The position numbers and the translations under genes are program-made. A stretch of DNA of 64,000 nucleotides from assembly GCA_030442055.1 (NCBI GenBank), contig JAUJEB010000009.1, positions 186,001-250,000 of the forward strand, given 5' to 3'. This document shows, one piece after another, positions 44,415 through 53,184 of the stretch. Positions within the stretch are counted from its first letter, which is position 1; each line of letters begins with the position of its first letter. This stretch comes from Agaribacillus aureus (GTDB taxonomy: Bacteria; Bacteroidota; Bacteroidia; Cytophagales; Cyclobacteriaceae). The notes under the pieces were generated by a model. It was not told the origin of the DNA. It worked only from the letters and a program-made list of their open reading frames with translations, and did not search any database.

Positions 44415-45647
44415 ATGTTTGATGCCTTAACCATCATCGTTGCCATTGCGGCTTTATTCAGCTATTTCAACCACCGGCTGCTGAAACTTCCTGTAACCAT
44501 TGGACTTTTAATGCTTTCTCTGGTACTGGCCTTAATTTTTGCCGCGCTTAGGGAGGTGAGCCCGGATGTGTTTCACCAGGCTTGTGAAATCGTTTTGACC
44601 ATCAACTTTAGAGAAATTCTGATGAATGTGATGTTGAGCTTTTTACTATTCGCAGGGGCTATGCATGTTGATTTGAAGGTACTGGAAAAGGAAAAGTGGG
44701 CCGTCCTGCTTTTTGCCACACTGGGGGTCTTGATTTCAACTTTCATAGTAGGTGCTTTGGGTTATGTGGTATTTAATGCCATCGGCTTGCAAATACCCTT
44801 TATTCATTGTTTGCTTTTCGGAGCTTTAATATCTCCAACAGATCCCATAGCGGTTCTAGCCATTTTAAAAGATGCCCGAGCCAGTAAGAGCCTGGAGCTT
44901 AAGATTTCAGGGGAGTCGCTGTTTAATGATGGGGTGGGTGTGGTAGTTTTTTTAAGCATAGCCATGGTATCTGATATGGGCCTCGAAGATTTTGAGGTAT
45001 CCGAAATATTTCACCTCTTTGCGGTGGAGGCGCTGGGCGGTGTGGCTTATGGTCTGGTGTTGGGGTATGTCGGTTATTTATTAATCAAGTCCGTAGACGA
45101 TGCACCAAAGATAGAAGTACTGATCACGATTTCAATTGCTATGGGAGGATATGCATTAGCGGGGATTTTAGGTGTTTCGGGACCGCTGGCGATGGTAGCG
45201 GCAGGTTTGCTGATTGGAGAGAGGTTGTGTTCCGGCAGGTTTTCCGAAAAATCAAAGGAACATCTGGATATCTTTTGGGAAATGCTGGATGAAATATTGA
45301 ATGCAGTGCTCTTTGTTTTGATAGGATTGGAAGTTTTAACGTTATCGTTCGAGTTTACCTATTTCGTCGCCGGTTTGGTCTCTGTGGTCATCGTACTGGT
45401 GGCCCGGTTTTCTTCCGTTGGGTTATCCTATTCATTGTTGAAAAATCAGGATCATTCAAAGATCAAAACAATTGGCATTTTAACATGGGGGGGACTGAGA
45501 GGAGGTATTTCAGTGGCCCTGGCATTGTCATTAGAGCCGTCCATGTCCAGGGAAATGATTGTTTTTATTACTTACATGGTCGTCGTTATATCTGTATTGC
45601 TTCAGGGGCTTACTATAAAATCGATGGTCAAAAGATTAACTACTTAA
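44415..45647 (+). CDS. CPA1-family Na+/H+ antiporter
   Basis: 410 residues with about 12 hydrophobic segments and the CPA1/NhaP hallmark regions: LLFGALISPTDPIAVLAILK (ion-binding Asp) and SLFNDGVGVVVFLS. LTWGGLRGGISVALALS is the late conserved arginine motif. It should exchange cytoplasmic Na+ (or K+) for protons. There is no cytosolic regulatory tail. The start lies 5 bp after the Rieske-ThDP gene, so it is probably translated from the same mRNA and may balance ions or pH for that pathway. Confidence 0.9.
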   Translation: MFDALTIIVAIAALFSYFNHRLLKLPVTIGLLMLSLVLALIFAALREVSPDVFHQACEIVLTINFREILMNVMLSFLLFAGAMHVDLKVLEKEKWAVLLFATLGVLISTFIVGALGYVVFNAIGLQIPFIHCLLFGALISPTDPIAVLAILKDARASKSLELKISGESLFNDGVGVVVFLSIAMVSDMGLEDFEVSEIFHLFAVEALGGVAYGLVLGYVGYLLIKSVDDAPKIEVLITISIAMGGYALAGILGVSGPLAMVAAGLLIGERLCSGRFSEKSKEHLDIFWEMLDEILNAVLFVLIGLEVLTLSFEFTYFVAGLVSVVIVLVARFSSVGLSYSLLKNQDHSKIKTIGILTWGGLRGGISVALALSLEPSMSREMIVFITYMVVVISVLLQGLTIKSMVKRLTT

Positions 45648-45657
45648 ACACAAAATT

Positions 45658-46542
45658 ATGTCAGCTGAATCACTTCGGGATTGGAAAATGCATGAAAAAA
45701 CAAACCTTAAAACCAAAAAGCTACTGGCCGCCAGGATTGAATTACACCGGGCCGTACAATTGGTCGGAGCGGTGGGCCGATCCTATTCGCCGCCCTCAGG
45801 TGAGGATGAATATGGTAGCCTGGAATGGAATAATGTTAGCAAGTTGCTGGTAAGTGTACCGGTTGGCCAGGAGGAAAAAATTTATGCGGGGTTGAGCCTG
45901 GCTAAATTTAACCTGGGTCTGTATAGCCAAAATGGTAGGTTAATTGAAGGGATGGATTTAAAAAAATGCACCCTGAGTGGGGCGGTGAATTGGCTAAAAG
46001 TGTCTCTGGGAAAAGCCGGCCTGCAAGGAGAAAAACTAACGATGGAATTGCCCTATGAGATCCCGGAATATGCCGGAGATACTGAAAAAAAATTCAAATA
46101 CAAACCAAAAAATACTTTTAAAGAGTTTTCAAATTTATATGAAAATGCCGCTTTAATTTTAAGTCATTATCGCGAGAACAATGATCACGCCTCAGAAATT
46201 AAATGCTGGCCCCACCATTTTGATATTGCGATGCAATTGATTTTCGAAGGAGAGGGCAATCCCGATGAAAAAAAGTATGTTGGGTTGGGGTTTTCGCCCG
46301 GAGACGAGAACTATAAAAGGCCCTACTACTATATTAACCTGTGGCCAGCCCCTGACATCCCGCTGTCGGATTTGCCGTCAATTCAGGGCGGCAAGTGGAA
46401 TATTGAGGGCTGGTTTGGTGCTACCCTTGACATCAAAAATTTCAAAAAGATAAATGACGCACAGGCACAGATGGAATTGGTGAAAACATTTTACGATGCG
46501 GTACTTTCGGAAATTTTTAAAATTATTGGCCGGGAAGCTTAA
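45658..46542 (+). CDS. Conserved protein of unknown function, downstream of the antiporter
   Basis: 294 residues, no signal peptide and no membrane segment, mixed alpha/beta with many Trp, Tyr and Pro residues. I do not recognise the family. Notable stretches are AAARIELHRAVQLVGAVGRS-like near the N-terminus, CWPHHFDIAMQLIF (about 180-193) and YYYINLWPAP (about 222-231), which look like a conserved pocket. It follows the antiporter by 10 bp and is the last gene of the Rieske cluster before a strong stem-loop. It may be a soluble enzyme of the same pathway; this is inferred only from position. Confidence 0.75.
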   Translation: MSAESLRDWKMHEKTNLKTKKLLAARIELHRAVQLVGAVGRSYSPPSGEDEYGSLEWNNVSKLLVSVPVGQEEKIYAGLSLAKFNLGLYSQNGRLIEGMDLKKCTLSGAVNWLKVSLGKAGLQGEKLTMELPYEIPEYAGDTEKKFKYKPKNTFKEFSNLYENAALILSHYRENNDHASEIKCWPHHFDIAMQLIFEGEGNPDEKKYVGLGFSPGDENYKRPYYYINLWPAPDIPLSDLPSIQGGKWNIEGWFGATLDIKNFKKINDAQAQMELVKTFYDAVLSEIFKIIGREA

Positions 46543-46906
46543 TCTCACATCATTTTCCATCTAAAAATCGATTAACCAAAATTTAGGAAGTAGGTCCTGC
46601 TCCTGTGATTAATTGACTTTAGGCCTTGCGCCACACAGGAGTATAGGCAGGCCTTTGAGATGAAAAAATGGAGTGAGATGCAGCCAAACGCAAAATACCT
46701 ACTTTTTGTCCTATCATCCCAAAATTCAAAAAAAGTCAAGATTTATTCGATAGGTTTTTGTAATTTCATCGCCACCAGTTTTGACAACAACCCAAACTGA
46801 TCATTTATTTTTTATTTTGATGATGATCTGTGAAAAATGACTTTTAAGCTGAAGTTTAAAAACAAAGTTATATCGGGTATTTAACCATGAATTTAATTTA
46901 TAGACT
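46543..46906. other. 364-bp non-coding gap
   Basis: No coding frame that I could support. It contains the structured inverted-repeat element at 46593-46653; the rest is AT-rich with no promoter matching the full Bacteroidota consensus upstream of the symporter gene. Confidence 0.6.
46593..46653. repeat. Imperfect 61-bp stem-loop
   Basis: Inner stem CTCCTGTG (46600-46607) with CACAGGAG (46634-46641), perfect over 8 bp. An outer stem GGTCCTG(C) (46593-46600) pairs with GCAGGCC (46647-46653) with one bulged T and a 4-nt TATA side loop. The apical loop contains AGGCCT. No T-tract follows on either strand, so it is unlike a terminator and more like a structured RNA, REP-like element or binding site. 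Confidence 0.5.
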
Positions 46907-48523
46907 ATGAAGAATCTTGACTCCCTGGATTGGATTGTAATAGGGGTGTATTTTTTAGTATTAATTGCTGTCGCCGTTTGGGTGATCATGCAAAAGCAAA
47001 AAAACACGGAAGATTATTTTTTAGCAGGCAGGAACATTGGATGGTTTGTGGTAGGAGCGTCTATTTTTGCCTCTAATATAGGATCCGAACACGTTGTTGG
47101 ATTGGCTGGGGCAGGAGCGGGAGATAAGATGCCCATGTTGATATATGAACTACACGCCTGGTTGGTCTTGATGTTAGGTTGGGTATTTCTGCCGTTTTAT
47201 GCCAGGAGCGGGGTTTTTACGATGCCTGAATTTTTGGAGAAACGCTTTAACGCCAAGGCCCGATGGATTCTTTCAGTATTTTCGCTGGTAGCTTATATAT
47301 TGACCAAGGTGTCGGTGACAATTTATGCAGGGGGTGTCGTTGTTTCGTCACTGCTGGGCATTAACTTTTGGGTAGGCGCCTTGTCGACGGTGGTCCTGAC
47401 CGGGATTTATACCGTGTTGGGTGGCATGAGAGCAGTGGTATATACGGAAACTTTACAAACCATTGTTTTGGTTTTAGGTGCTGGTACCTTGACTTTCCTG
47501 GGTTTGCAGGCCGTCGGTGGTTGGACAGAATTGAAATCGACCGTCGGTGCGGAATATTTCAACATGTGGCGACCGGCTTCCGATCCGGACTTTCCATGGC
47601 CAAGCTTGTTTTTTACCAGTACTATTGTGGGTATATGGTATTGGTGTACCGATCAATACATTGTGCAACGGGTCCTGACGGCGAAAAGCATTAAGGAGGG
47701 GCGACGCGGAACCATTTGGGGAGGGTTTCTAAAACTAATGCCGGTATTTTTATTTTTAATTCCGGGCGTAGTTGCCCTGGCGTTGAAACAAAGAGGTGAA
47801 ATACATTGGGATTCGCCAGACCAGGCATTCCCGGTGTTAATGAGTAACCTGTTGCCTTCGGGTATGAGAGGGTTGGTGGCAGCCGGCCTGCTGGCAGCGC
47901 TGATGAGTTCGTTGGCTTCGGTTTTTAATTCCTGCTCTACCCTATTCACCGTTGATATTTATAAAAAATTAAAACCGGAAACGCCTGAAAAGGATTTACT
48001 GAGAATCGGCAGAATCGCTACTTTTATTGTGGTAGTTCTCGGAATTTTCTGGATACCGATCATGGCTAATATTTCCGGTGTTTTATATGAGTACCTTCAA
48101 AAGGTACAGTCCTATATATCGCCTCCTATAGCAGCTGTTTTCCTTCTGGGAATATTTTACAAAAGAATTAATTCCAGAGGAGCGTTGGCAACATTGATCG
48201 TTGGTTTTGCCATTGGTGCATTGCGTATGGTGCTGGAACTGGCAAAGGATAGTTTGGCGGAAGGAAGCATATTCCATCAGCTTGGCTCTATGAACTTTCT
48301 GACTTTCGGAGCCTATTTTTTCTTTATTTGCGTCATTATAGCTATCGTAGCTAGTCTTACCGCCCCGGAAGCATCGGCGGAGAAACTGGAAGGATTAACA
48401 TTTTCTACCCTGACACCGGAACAAAAGAATGCCAACAAAAACAGTTATAACTGGATAGATATTATTTCCTCACTGGTGGTTCTGGCTATTGTTATTTATG
48501 TAATGGTTTCTTTTAGTGGGTAG
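46907..48523 (+). CDS. Sodium/sugar symporter (SSS family, SglT-like)
   Basis: 538 residues with about 13-14 transmembrane helices. NTEDYFLAGRNIGWFVVGAS and IFASNIGSEHVVGLAGAGAG are typical of the SGLT branch of the sodium:solute symporters, as is GMRAVVYTETLQTIVLVLGA. It should take up glucose, galactose or a related sugar with Na+. Length and helix count are normal. It stands alone with the lptD gene convergent. Confidence 0.9.
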   Translation: MKNLDSLDWIVIGVYFLVLIAVAVWVIMQKQKNTEDYFLAGRNIGWFVVGASIFASNIGSEHVVGLAGAGAGDKMPMLIYELHAWLVLMLGWVFLPFYARSGVFTMPEFLEKRFNAKARWILSVFSLVAYILTKVSVTIYAGGVVVSSLLGINFWVGALSTVVLTGIYTVLGGMRAVVYTETLQTIVLVLGAGTLTFLGLQAVGGWTELKSTVGAEYFNMWRPASDPDFPWPSLFFTSTIVGIWYWCTDQYIVQRVLTAKSIKEGRRGTIWGGFLKLMPVFLFLIPGVVALALKQRGEIHWDSPDQAFPVLMSNLLPSGMRGLVAAGLLAALMSSLASVFNSCSTLFTVDIYKKLKPETPEKDLLRIGRIATFIVVVLGIFWIPIMANISGVLYEYLQKVQSYISPPIAAVFLLGIFYKRINSRGALATLIVGFAIGALRMVLELAKDSLAEGSIFHQLGSMNFLTFGAYFFFICVIIAIVASLTAPEASAEKLEGLTFSTLTPEQKNANKNSYNWIDIISSLVVLAIVIYVMVSFSG

Positions 48524-48577
48524 AGATGGTAGACAGGTTTGTAATTTCTGATTTCCGGACAAAACCAGGCGCCAATT

Positions 48578-51274
48578 TTACTGATCAAAGAAACTTTTAC
48601 GCTTGTAGTATTTCAGATCCTTCAGCAAAGCTGATTTGATTCGCACGGTAAAGGCATAGGAAGTAAATCTTCCAAATGGTGTCCAGTTGAAAACCATCAT
48701 CCAGCAGTTGAGGTCGCGGGTAACATCCATCCGGGTTTGGGTAAATTCTTTTTTCTCAATATCATATCCGGAAGAAAAACCAATATCCCATTTGGGGGTA
48801 AGCTTTATGTTGCCATTGAATCGGATACCCTGGGCAATGACAGCGTCCTGAAAACCGCGTTTGCTATAGTTTAGGGTATACGTGACCCTTAGATCCCAGG
48901 GTACGTCGAAATCCACATATAACCCGGGATCACCATTAATGTAACCGAGATCCTCAGGTCTGGCAGATTCTTGCTGCCGTTCCAGTTCGTCATTAAGGCC
49001 CGTATCACGATCATTGTTGTTCCCGGTATTTTTTTTGTTTGATTTGGGATTTAAACTGGTGCCAAGCGATAGCCGCGCAGAGGTAATCTGGCCCAATCCA
49101 CCACCATTGTTCCATGCAAAGTCATTTACGCGGCGTTGAACGACCGTTTTGGTGCCGTTCTCATTGACCGTTATAGGTTCCAGCAGTTGGTAGATGTAAG
49201 GGTCGACCGTGGCGCTGGTAGCTAAATTTACTTTTTTGTTAAAGAGCTTCGTCCTTAAGGTCAGATTGATATTGGAAAGGTTAAAGGAATCAGCCACAAG
49301 ATTATAACTTGTTGACAATCCAAAGTTATCAATCAAAGACACTTTTACCGGTTTACCGGTAGTATCATTCTTGGGAATGGTTTTCATTTCCAGGTTGTTG
49401 CTGATAGAAAGGCTTATGGCCCCTGATTCGCCGGCCTGGGGTGAGCCGAAAACAAAACGATCAAACCTGGATATCAACCTCTCGGTTCCGGAAGTATCGG
49501 TTTGTACATTTTTATAGAAGCCAAATTCTTCCTTTGAAAAATCAGGACTATAGCTGAAGCTCAAGGAAGGCCTGATCGTATGGCGAATGGCCTGCACCCG
49601 CTTCCCCTCTTTAAATTGATAAGTACCATAGACATTGGTATTTAAACTGACCCCCCCACTATAGGAATAAGCACGAGAAAATTTTCTGATCGTATCTATT
49701 CGTACAGCGTTTGCATTTTCATCGAAGAAGTAATCTAACTTATTGGGGTACCACAATTCCTCATAATTGAATGAGGGGCTCAAGGTAAAATATTTAAATA
49801 ATTTGAAAGTAGTTGAAACGGGTATAATGTGTTTTCCCCCTATTTTGGCACGATCCAGCAGCAGGTCAGCATTGTCGAAGTTAAAGCCGATGATAGAGTC
49901 ATTCAAAGGATTTTCGTTGAGCACATCAAACCCCGTAGCGCTGGAGACCCGGTTGTTGGAGATCTGCACAGTGGAGTTAAACCGGTAGGAGAAGTTAATT
50001 TTCTCATACCACTTGCTCCCATTGCTTCCTTTTTTCTTAAAAGGGTTTATACGGCTCATGTTTAAACTGAAATCCGGAAAGGTCATATTCACCACACCGG
50101 TCGCTACATTTTGATTGTGTCTGGCGCTCATGGCAATATTGATGGGCGTGCGATTAAATGTTTTGGAGTAAGTCACATTAGATGAAAACTGTGCGGTTGT
50201 ATTCCTTTCTACCGATTGTACCACGTTTTCATTGTAGGAGGAGGTACCAGCATTCACACTGGCAGAGAACCGTCCTGTACCTCGGGATTGAGGTGTGTGA
50301 CTCCAACGGATCCAAAATGTGTTTAACGCTACAGAATCTTCTTCATCGCCACTGACAATTTTTTCATAGGAGAAATTGAAATTTCCGTTGTATCGGTACC
50401 TTTTTTTATAGGTCGAGGTGATACTTGTTCCCACGCCACCCTTGCTGTAGATGGATCCTAGTACATCCAGATCAATGTAATCATTAATAGCCCAATAGTA
50501 GCCGCCGTTTCTCAGAAAGAAACCTCTTCTTTGCTCTTCTCCGTAAGTAGGAATGCGGACTCCGGATGCTTTTTCCTTGGGTGAGGGGAACATCCCAAAG
50601 GGAATAAATAAAGGCGTTGGCACATCTCCGATAAACAGCTGTGCCGGGCCTACCAGTATTTTCTTTTTTGGAACTACCTTAATTTTTTTAGATTTTATGT
50701 AAGTACCTGCCACGGGTGTTTCGCAGGGACAAAACCGGCCGTCGGCAATAAAGAGATCATCATACTGATTCTTTTTTACCTTATCACCCAATAAAAAACC
50801 TTCCCCCTGCTCGGTTATAACATTATAAATGATGGCTTTCTTGGTTTTAAAATTATATCTTATACTATCCGTGGTATATTCGGCTGCCCCCTGTTTAAAA
50901 ACCGGATGGCCGATTATTTTACCGGTGGAATCAACGCCGGGTTTTGCCAGTACAGATTCATTAATAAAGTCAATGGCGATGTAATCTCCCGATAATTCTA
51001 TATCACCATAGGTTATTTTTGCGTTTCTGTATAAGTGAATGGTTTGGGTAACCACATCGAGACTTTGTGAGTCGGAGGAGACGTATTTTATCAAAGTGCT
51101 TAAGTCGCCTGTTTGTTCGGGTTGGGTAGCAAGGGAGTCACTTTCGACGGTAGTGGTATCTGTGACAGCCTCTATAGGCTTTAAATTTACCGAATCAGGG
51201 GGTTTTTCCTGGCTGTACGAAACATGGGCAATTAATAGGAAAAGCCCAATAAATGCGTAATTGAATTTGTACAA
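48578..51274 (-). CDS. lptD: LPS-assembly outer membrane protein LptD
   Basis: About 898 residues. A signal peptide (YKFNYAFIGLFLLIAHVSYSQ) is followed by an OstA/LptA-like jellyroll domain (about residues 75-230: TIHLYRNAKITYGDIELSGDYI, PVFKQGAAEYTTDSIRYN) and a long beta-barrel ending in an aromatic-rich strand. It inserts lipopolysaccharide into the outer leaflet. The frame stays open to 51742, but that would cover the start of the divergent amidase gene; the TTG at 51274 begins the signal peptide and leaves a 76-bp divergent promoter gap. The more upstream TTG in that gap is another possibility. Confidence 0.88.
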   Translation of the reverse strand: MYKFNYAFIGLFLLIAHVSYSQEKPPDSVNLKPIEAVTDTTTVESDSLATQPEQTGDLSTLIKYVSSDSQSLDVVTQTIHLYRNAKITYGDIELSGDYIAIDFINESVLAKPGVDSTGKIIGHPVFKQGAAEYTTDSIRYNFKTKKAIIYNVITEQGEGFLLGDKVKKNQYDDLFIADGRFCPCETPVAGTYIKSKKIKVVPKKKILVGPAQLFIGDVPTPLFIPFGMFPSPKEKASGVRIPTYGEEQRRGFFLRNGGYYWAINDYIDLDVLGSIYSKGGVGTSITSTYKKRYRYNGNFNFSYEKIVSGDEEDSVALNTFWIRWSHTPQSRGTGRFSASVNAGTSSYNENVVQSVERNTTAQFSSNVTYSKTFNRTPINIAMSARHNQNVATGVVNMTFPDFSLNMSRINPFKKKGSNGSKWYEKINFSYRFNSTVQISNNRVSSATGFDVLNENPLNDSIIGFNFDNADLLLDRAKIGGKHIIPVSTTFKLFKYFTLSPSFNYEELWYPNKLDYFFDENANAVRIDTIRKFSRAYSYSGGVSLNTNVYGTYQFKEGKRVQAIRHTIRPSLSFSYSPDFSKEEFGFYKNVQTDTSGTERLISRFDRFVFGSPQAGESGAISLSISNNLEMKTIPKNDTTGKPVKVSLIDNFGLSTSYNLVADSFNLSNINLTLRTKLFNKKVNLATSATVDPYIYQLLEPITVNENGTKTVVQRRVNDFAWNNGGGLGQITSARLSLGTSLNPKSNKKNTGNNNDRDTGLNDELERQQESARPEDLGYINGDPGLYVDFDVPWDLRVTYTLNYSKRGFQDAVIAQGIRFNGNIKLTPKWDIGFSSGYDIEKKEFTQTRMDVTRDLNCWMMVFNWTPFGRFTSYAFTVRIKSALLKDLKYYKRKSFFDQ

Positions 51275-51350
51275 CAGTTTCTTCGGTTTTTGAGAAAATT
51301 TTAGAATTTTGTGTAAAGTTACCAGATAAAGATTTAACAAACGAAATATC

Positions 51351-52145
51351 GTGAGAAATAAAATATTAGTACTTTCGGTGGGATCATTGTTATTTTTCGG
51401 GTCATTTAACCTTTTCCACACTTTTAAATATAAAGTGAAAAAGATTGTTATCGACGCCGGCCATGGTGGCAAAAACTGGGGTACAACAGGGAAAATTTCA
51501 AAGGAAAAAAATGTTGCATTGGCAATTTCCAAAAAACTGGGAAGAATTCTTAGCGAAAAAATGAGTGGTGTAGAGATCATTTTGACTCGTAACAATGATA
51601 CCTTTATTGGCCTTAATGAGCGTGCTGAGATAGCAAACAAAAATAGTGCCGACCTGTTTGTTTCCATCCATTGCAACTCCTCGGGTAACAGTAGAGCGCA
51701 AAATGTGAAAGGAACAGAAACCTGGGTAATGGGTATGAACAAGCTCTCCTCGAACCTCGATGTGGCGAAAAGAGAAAATGCGGTGATATTGCTGGAGGAA
51801 AATTACCAGGAAAAATATGAAGGATATGATCCCGACTCTCCCGCTTCCAATATTTTGTTTTCACTTTACCAAAATGCCTATCTCAATAACAGTTTAAAGC
51901 TGGCGGAAAAAATTGAATACCAGTTTAAAAATAGGGTAGGTAAAAATAGCCGTGGCGTAAAACAGGGGCCTTTTTTAGTATTGCATAAATCTTATATGCC
52001 AAGCGTGTTGGTGGAAGTTGGCTTTTTAACTAACCCGCAGGAAGAAAAGGAATTAAATGATGCTTTGAAGCAGACCTATGTTGCTTCAGCCATTTATCGC
52101 GCCATCAGAGATTATAAACAAGACGTGGAATCGTTGAGCGAATAA
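51351..52145 (+). CDS. N-acetylmuramoyl-L-alanine amidase (Amidase_3)
   Basis: GTG start, an N-terminal signal anchor (residues about 5-22), then a zinc amidase domain: IVIDAGHGGKNWGT (Zn-binding His), catalytic and ligand residues in EKNVALAIS, SADLFVSIHCNSS (Zn-binding His), and VLVEVGFLTNPQEEKEL with the catalytic Glu. It cleaves the stem peptide from MurNAc in peptidoglycan during division or remodelling. It diverges from lptD and is followed by an MCE gene, an arrangement seen in other Bacteroidota. Confidence 0.93.
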   Translation: MRNKILVLSVGSLLFFGSFNLFHTFKYKVKKIVIDAGHGGKNWGTTGKISKEKNVALAISKKLGRILSEKMSGVEIILTRNNDTFIGLNERAEIANKNSADLFVSIHCNSSGNSRAQNVKGTETWVMGMNKLSSNLDVAKRENAVILLEENYQEKYEGYDPDSPASNILFSLYQNAYLNNSLKLAEKIEYQFKNRVGKNSRGVKQGPFLVLHKSYMPSVLVEVGFLTNPQEEKELNDALKQTYVASAIYRAIRDYKQDVESLSE

Positions 52146-52219
52146 TTTTATTTGTGAAGTTTAAAGTTTAATTTTCCAGGGGTTTTAAGATATGCGGGGA
52201 ATACTAACGACCATTGGTA

Positions 52220-52249
52220 TTGATCGTTAGATTAGGCTTAGTAATTTTA
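52220..52249 (+). promoter_or_regulatory. Candidate promoter of the MCE gene
   Basis: TTG (52220-52222), 19 bp, then TAATTTTA (52242-52249), one base off TAnnTTTG. The spacing is ideal; the transcript start near 52256 would leave a very short leader. Confidence 0.35.
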
Positions 52250-52262
52250 AAATATTTTTCGT

Positions 52263-53174
52263 GTGAAAATGTCAAAGGAATTCAAGGTTGGGTTATTGGC
52301 TATTGTTGCCGGCTCCACGCTATATATTGGTTTCAATTTTCTGAAAGGGATCGATTTATTTTCAAATACCCATAAATACTATGCCTTCTATGAGAATATT
52401 GATGGGCTGGCAGTGTCAAATCCTGTCAGGTTGAACGGGTATGATGTCGGGAGGGTAAGTGATATTAATATTGTTCAGGAACAAAATAATATAGTCAAGG
52501 TTGAATTCGATATCCAGAAAAGGCTGGTTATTGGCCAATCTACGCAGGCGGAATTGACAACCGATTTATTGGGAAGTAAGTCAGTAGTGTTGAAAATGAA
52601 GGATGGAGATACGCCGTTGGAATCCGGCGGAACGATCCAAGGTACTGTGGAACAGGGCCTGATGGAAACACTATTGGATAGTACAGATCCGCTGAAATCT
52701 ACTATCATAAAAGTAAATGAACTTTTGATAGGGTTTTCTGATTCAAAGCTAAAACTTGACTCCGCCCTGGTCAATTTTACAAAAACCGCACAAAAAATTA
52801 ATCGGGCGCTCGATCAGAATCAAAGAAATATTCTTAAAATCACCGACGATTTATCAGAATTGACCGGAATTTTAAAAGATGAGCAGGACGGTGTCAAACC
52901 ATTGCTGGCCAATGTCAATACCATTACCGATTCGCTGAAAGTGCTTGAATTATCCAGGACGGTAGACAACCTGAATAAGACTTTAAGTTCTCTGAAGAGC
53001 ACCATGGATAAAGTAAACAATGGAGCCGGTTCCATGGCAAAATTCATGAATGACGATTCCTTGTACACCAATCTCAATCACACAGCGGAAGACCTTGATA
53101 AATTATTGATAGATTTTAGAGAAAACCCAAAAAGATATGTCCATTTCTCGTTATTCGGGAAAAAAGATAAATGA
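52263..53174 (+). CDS. MCE-domain (MlaD-like) lipid transport protein
   Basis: 303 residues beginning MKMSKEFKVGLLAIVAG with one N-terminal transmembrane helix, then an MCE domain (about 35-115: FYENIDGLAVSNPVRLNGYDVGRV) and a helical C-terminal part (about 145-290). It should form a periplasmic ring carrying phospholipids between membranes. No MlaE permease or MlaF ATPase gene adjoins it. GTG at 52263 is chosen over ATG at 52269 because related proteins start with MK before SKEFKVG. Confidence 0.9.
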   Translation: MKMSKEFKVGLLAIVAGSTLYIGFNFLKGIDLFSNTHKYYAFYENIDGLAVSNPVRLNGYDVGRVSDINIVQEQNNIVKVEFDIQKRLVIGQSTQAELTTDLLGSKSVVLKMKDGDTPLESGGTIQGTVEQGLMETLLDSTDPLKSTIIKVNELLIGFSDSKLKLDSALVNFTKTAQKINRALDQNQRNILKITDDLSELTGILKDEQDGVKPLLANVNTITDSLKVLELSRTVDNLNKTLSSLKSTMDKVNNGAGSMAKFMNDDSLYTNLNHTAEDLDKLLIDFRENPKRYVHFSLFGKKDK

Positions 53175-53184
53175 GCAACTTCAA

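Noticed and set aside
45485-45853. 122-codon open frame across the antiporter/unknown gene junction
   Set aside because: It is in another frame of the antiporter 3' end and the next gene start; both of those have better support.
46801-47007. Short minus-strand frame over the symporter start
   Set aside because: Overlaps the symporter start and AT-rich leader, low-complexity composition, no motif.
51275-51742. Upstream extension of the lptD reading frame to 51742
   Set aside because: It would overlap the first 130 codons of the well-supported divergent amidase gene, and the extra residues show no signal peptide or domain; the leader begins at about 51274.
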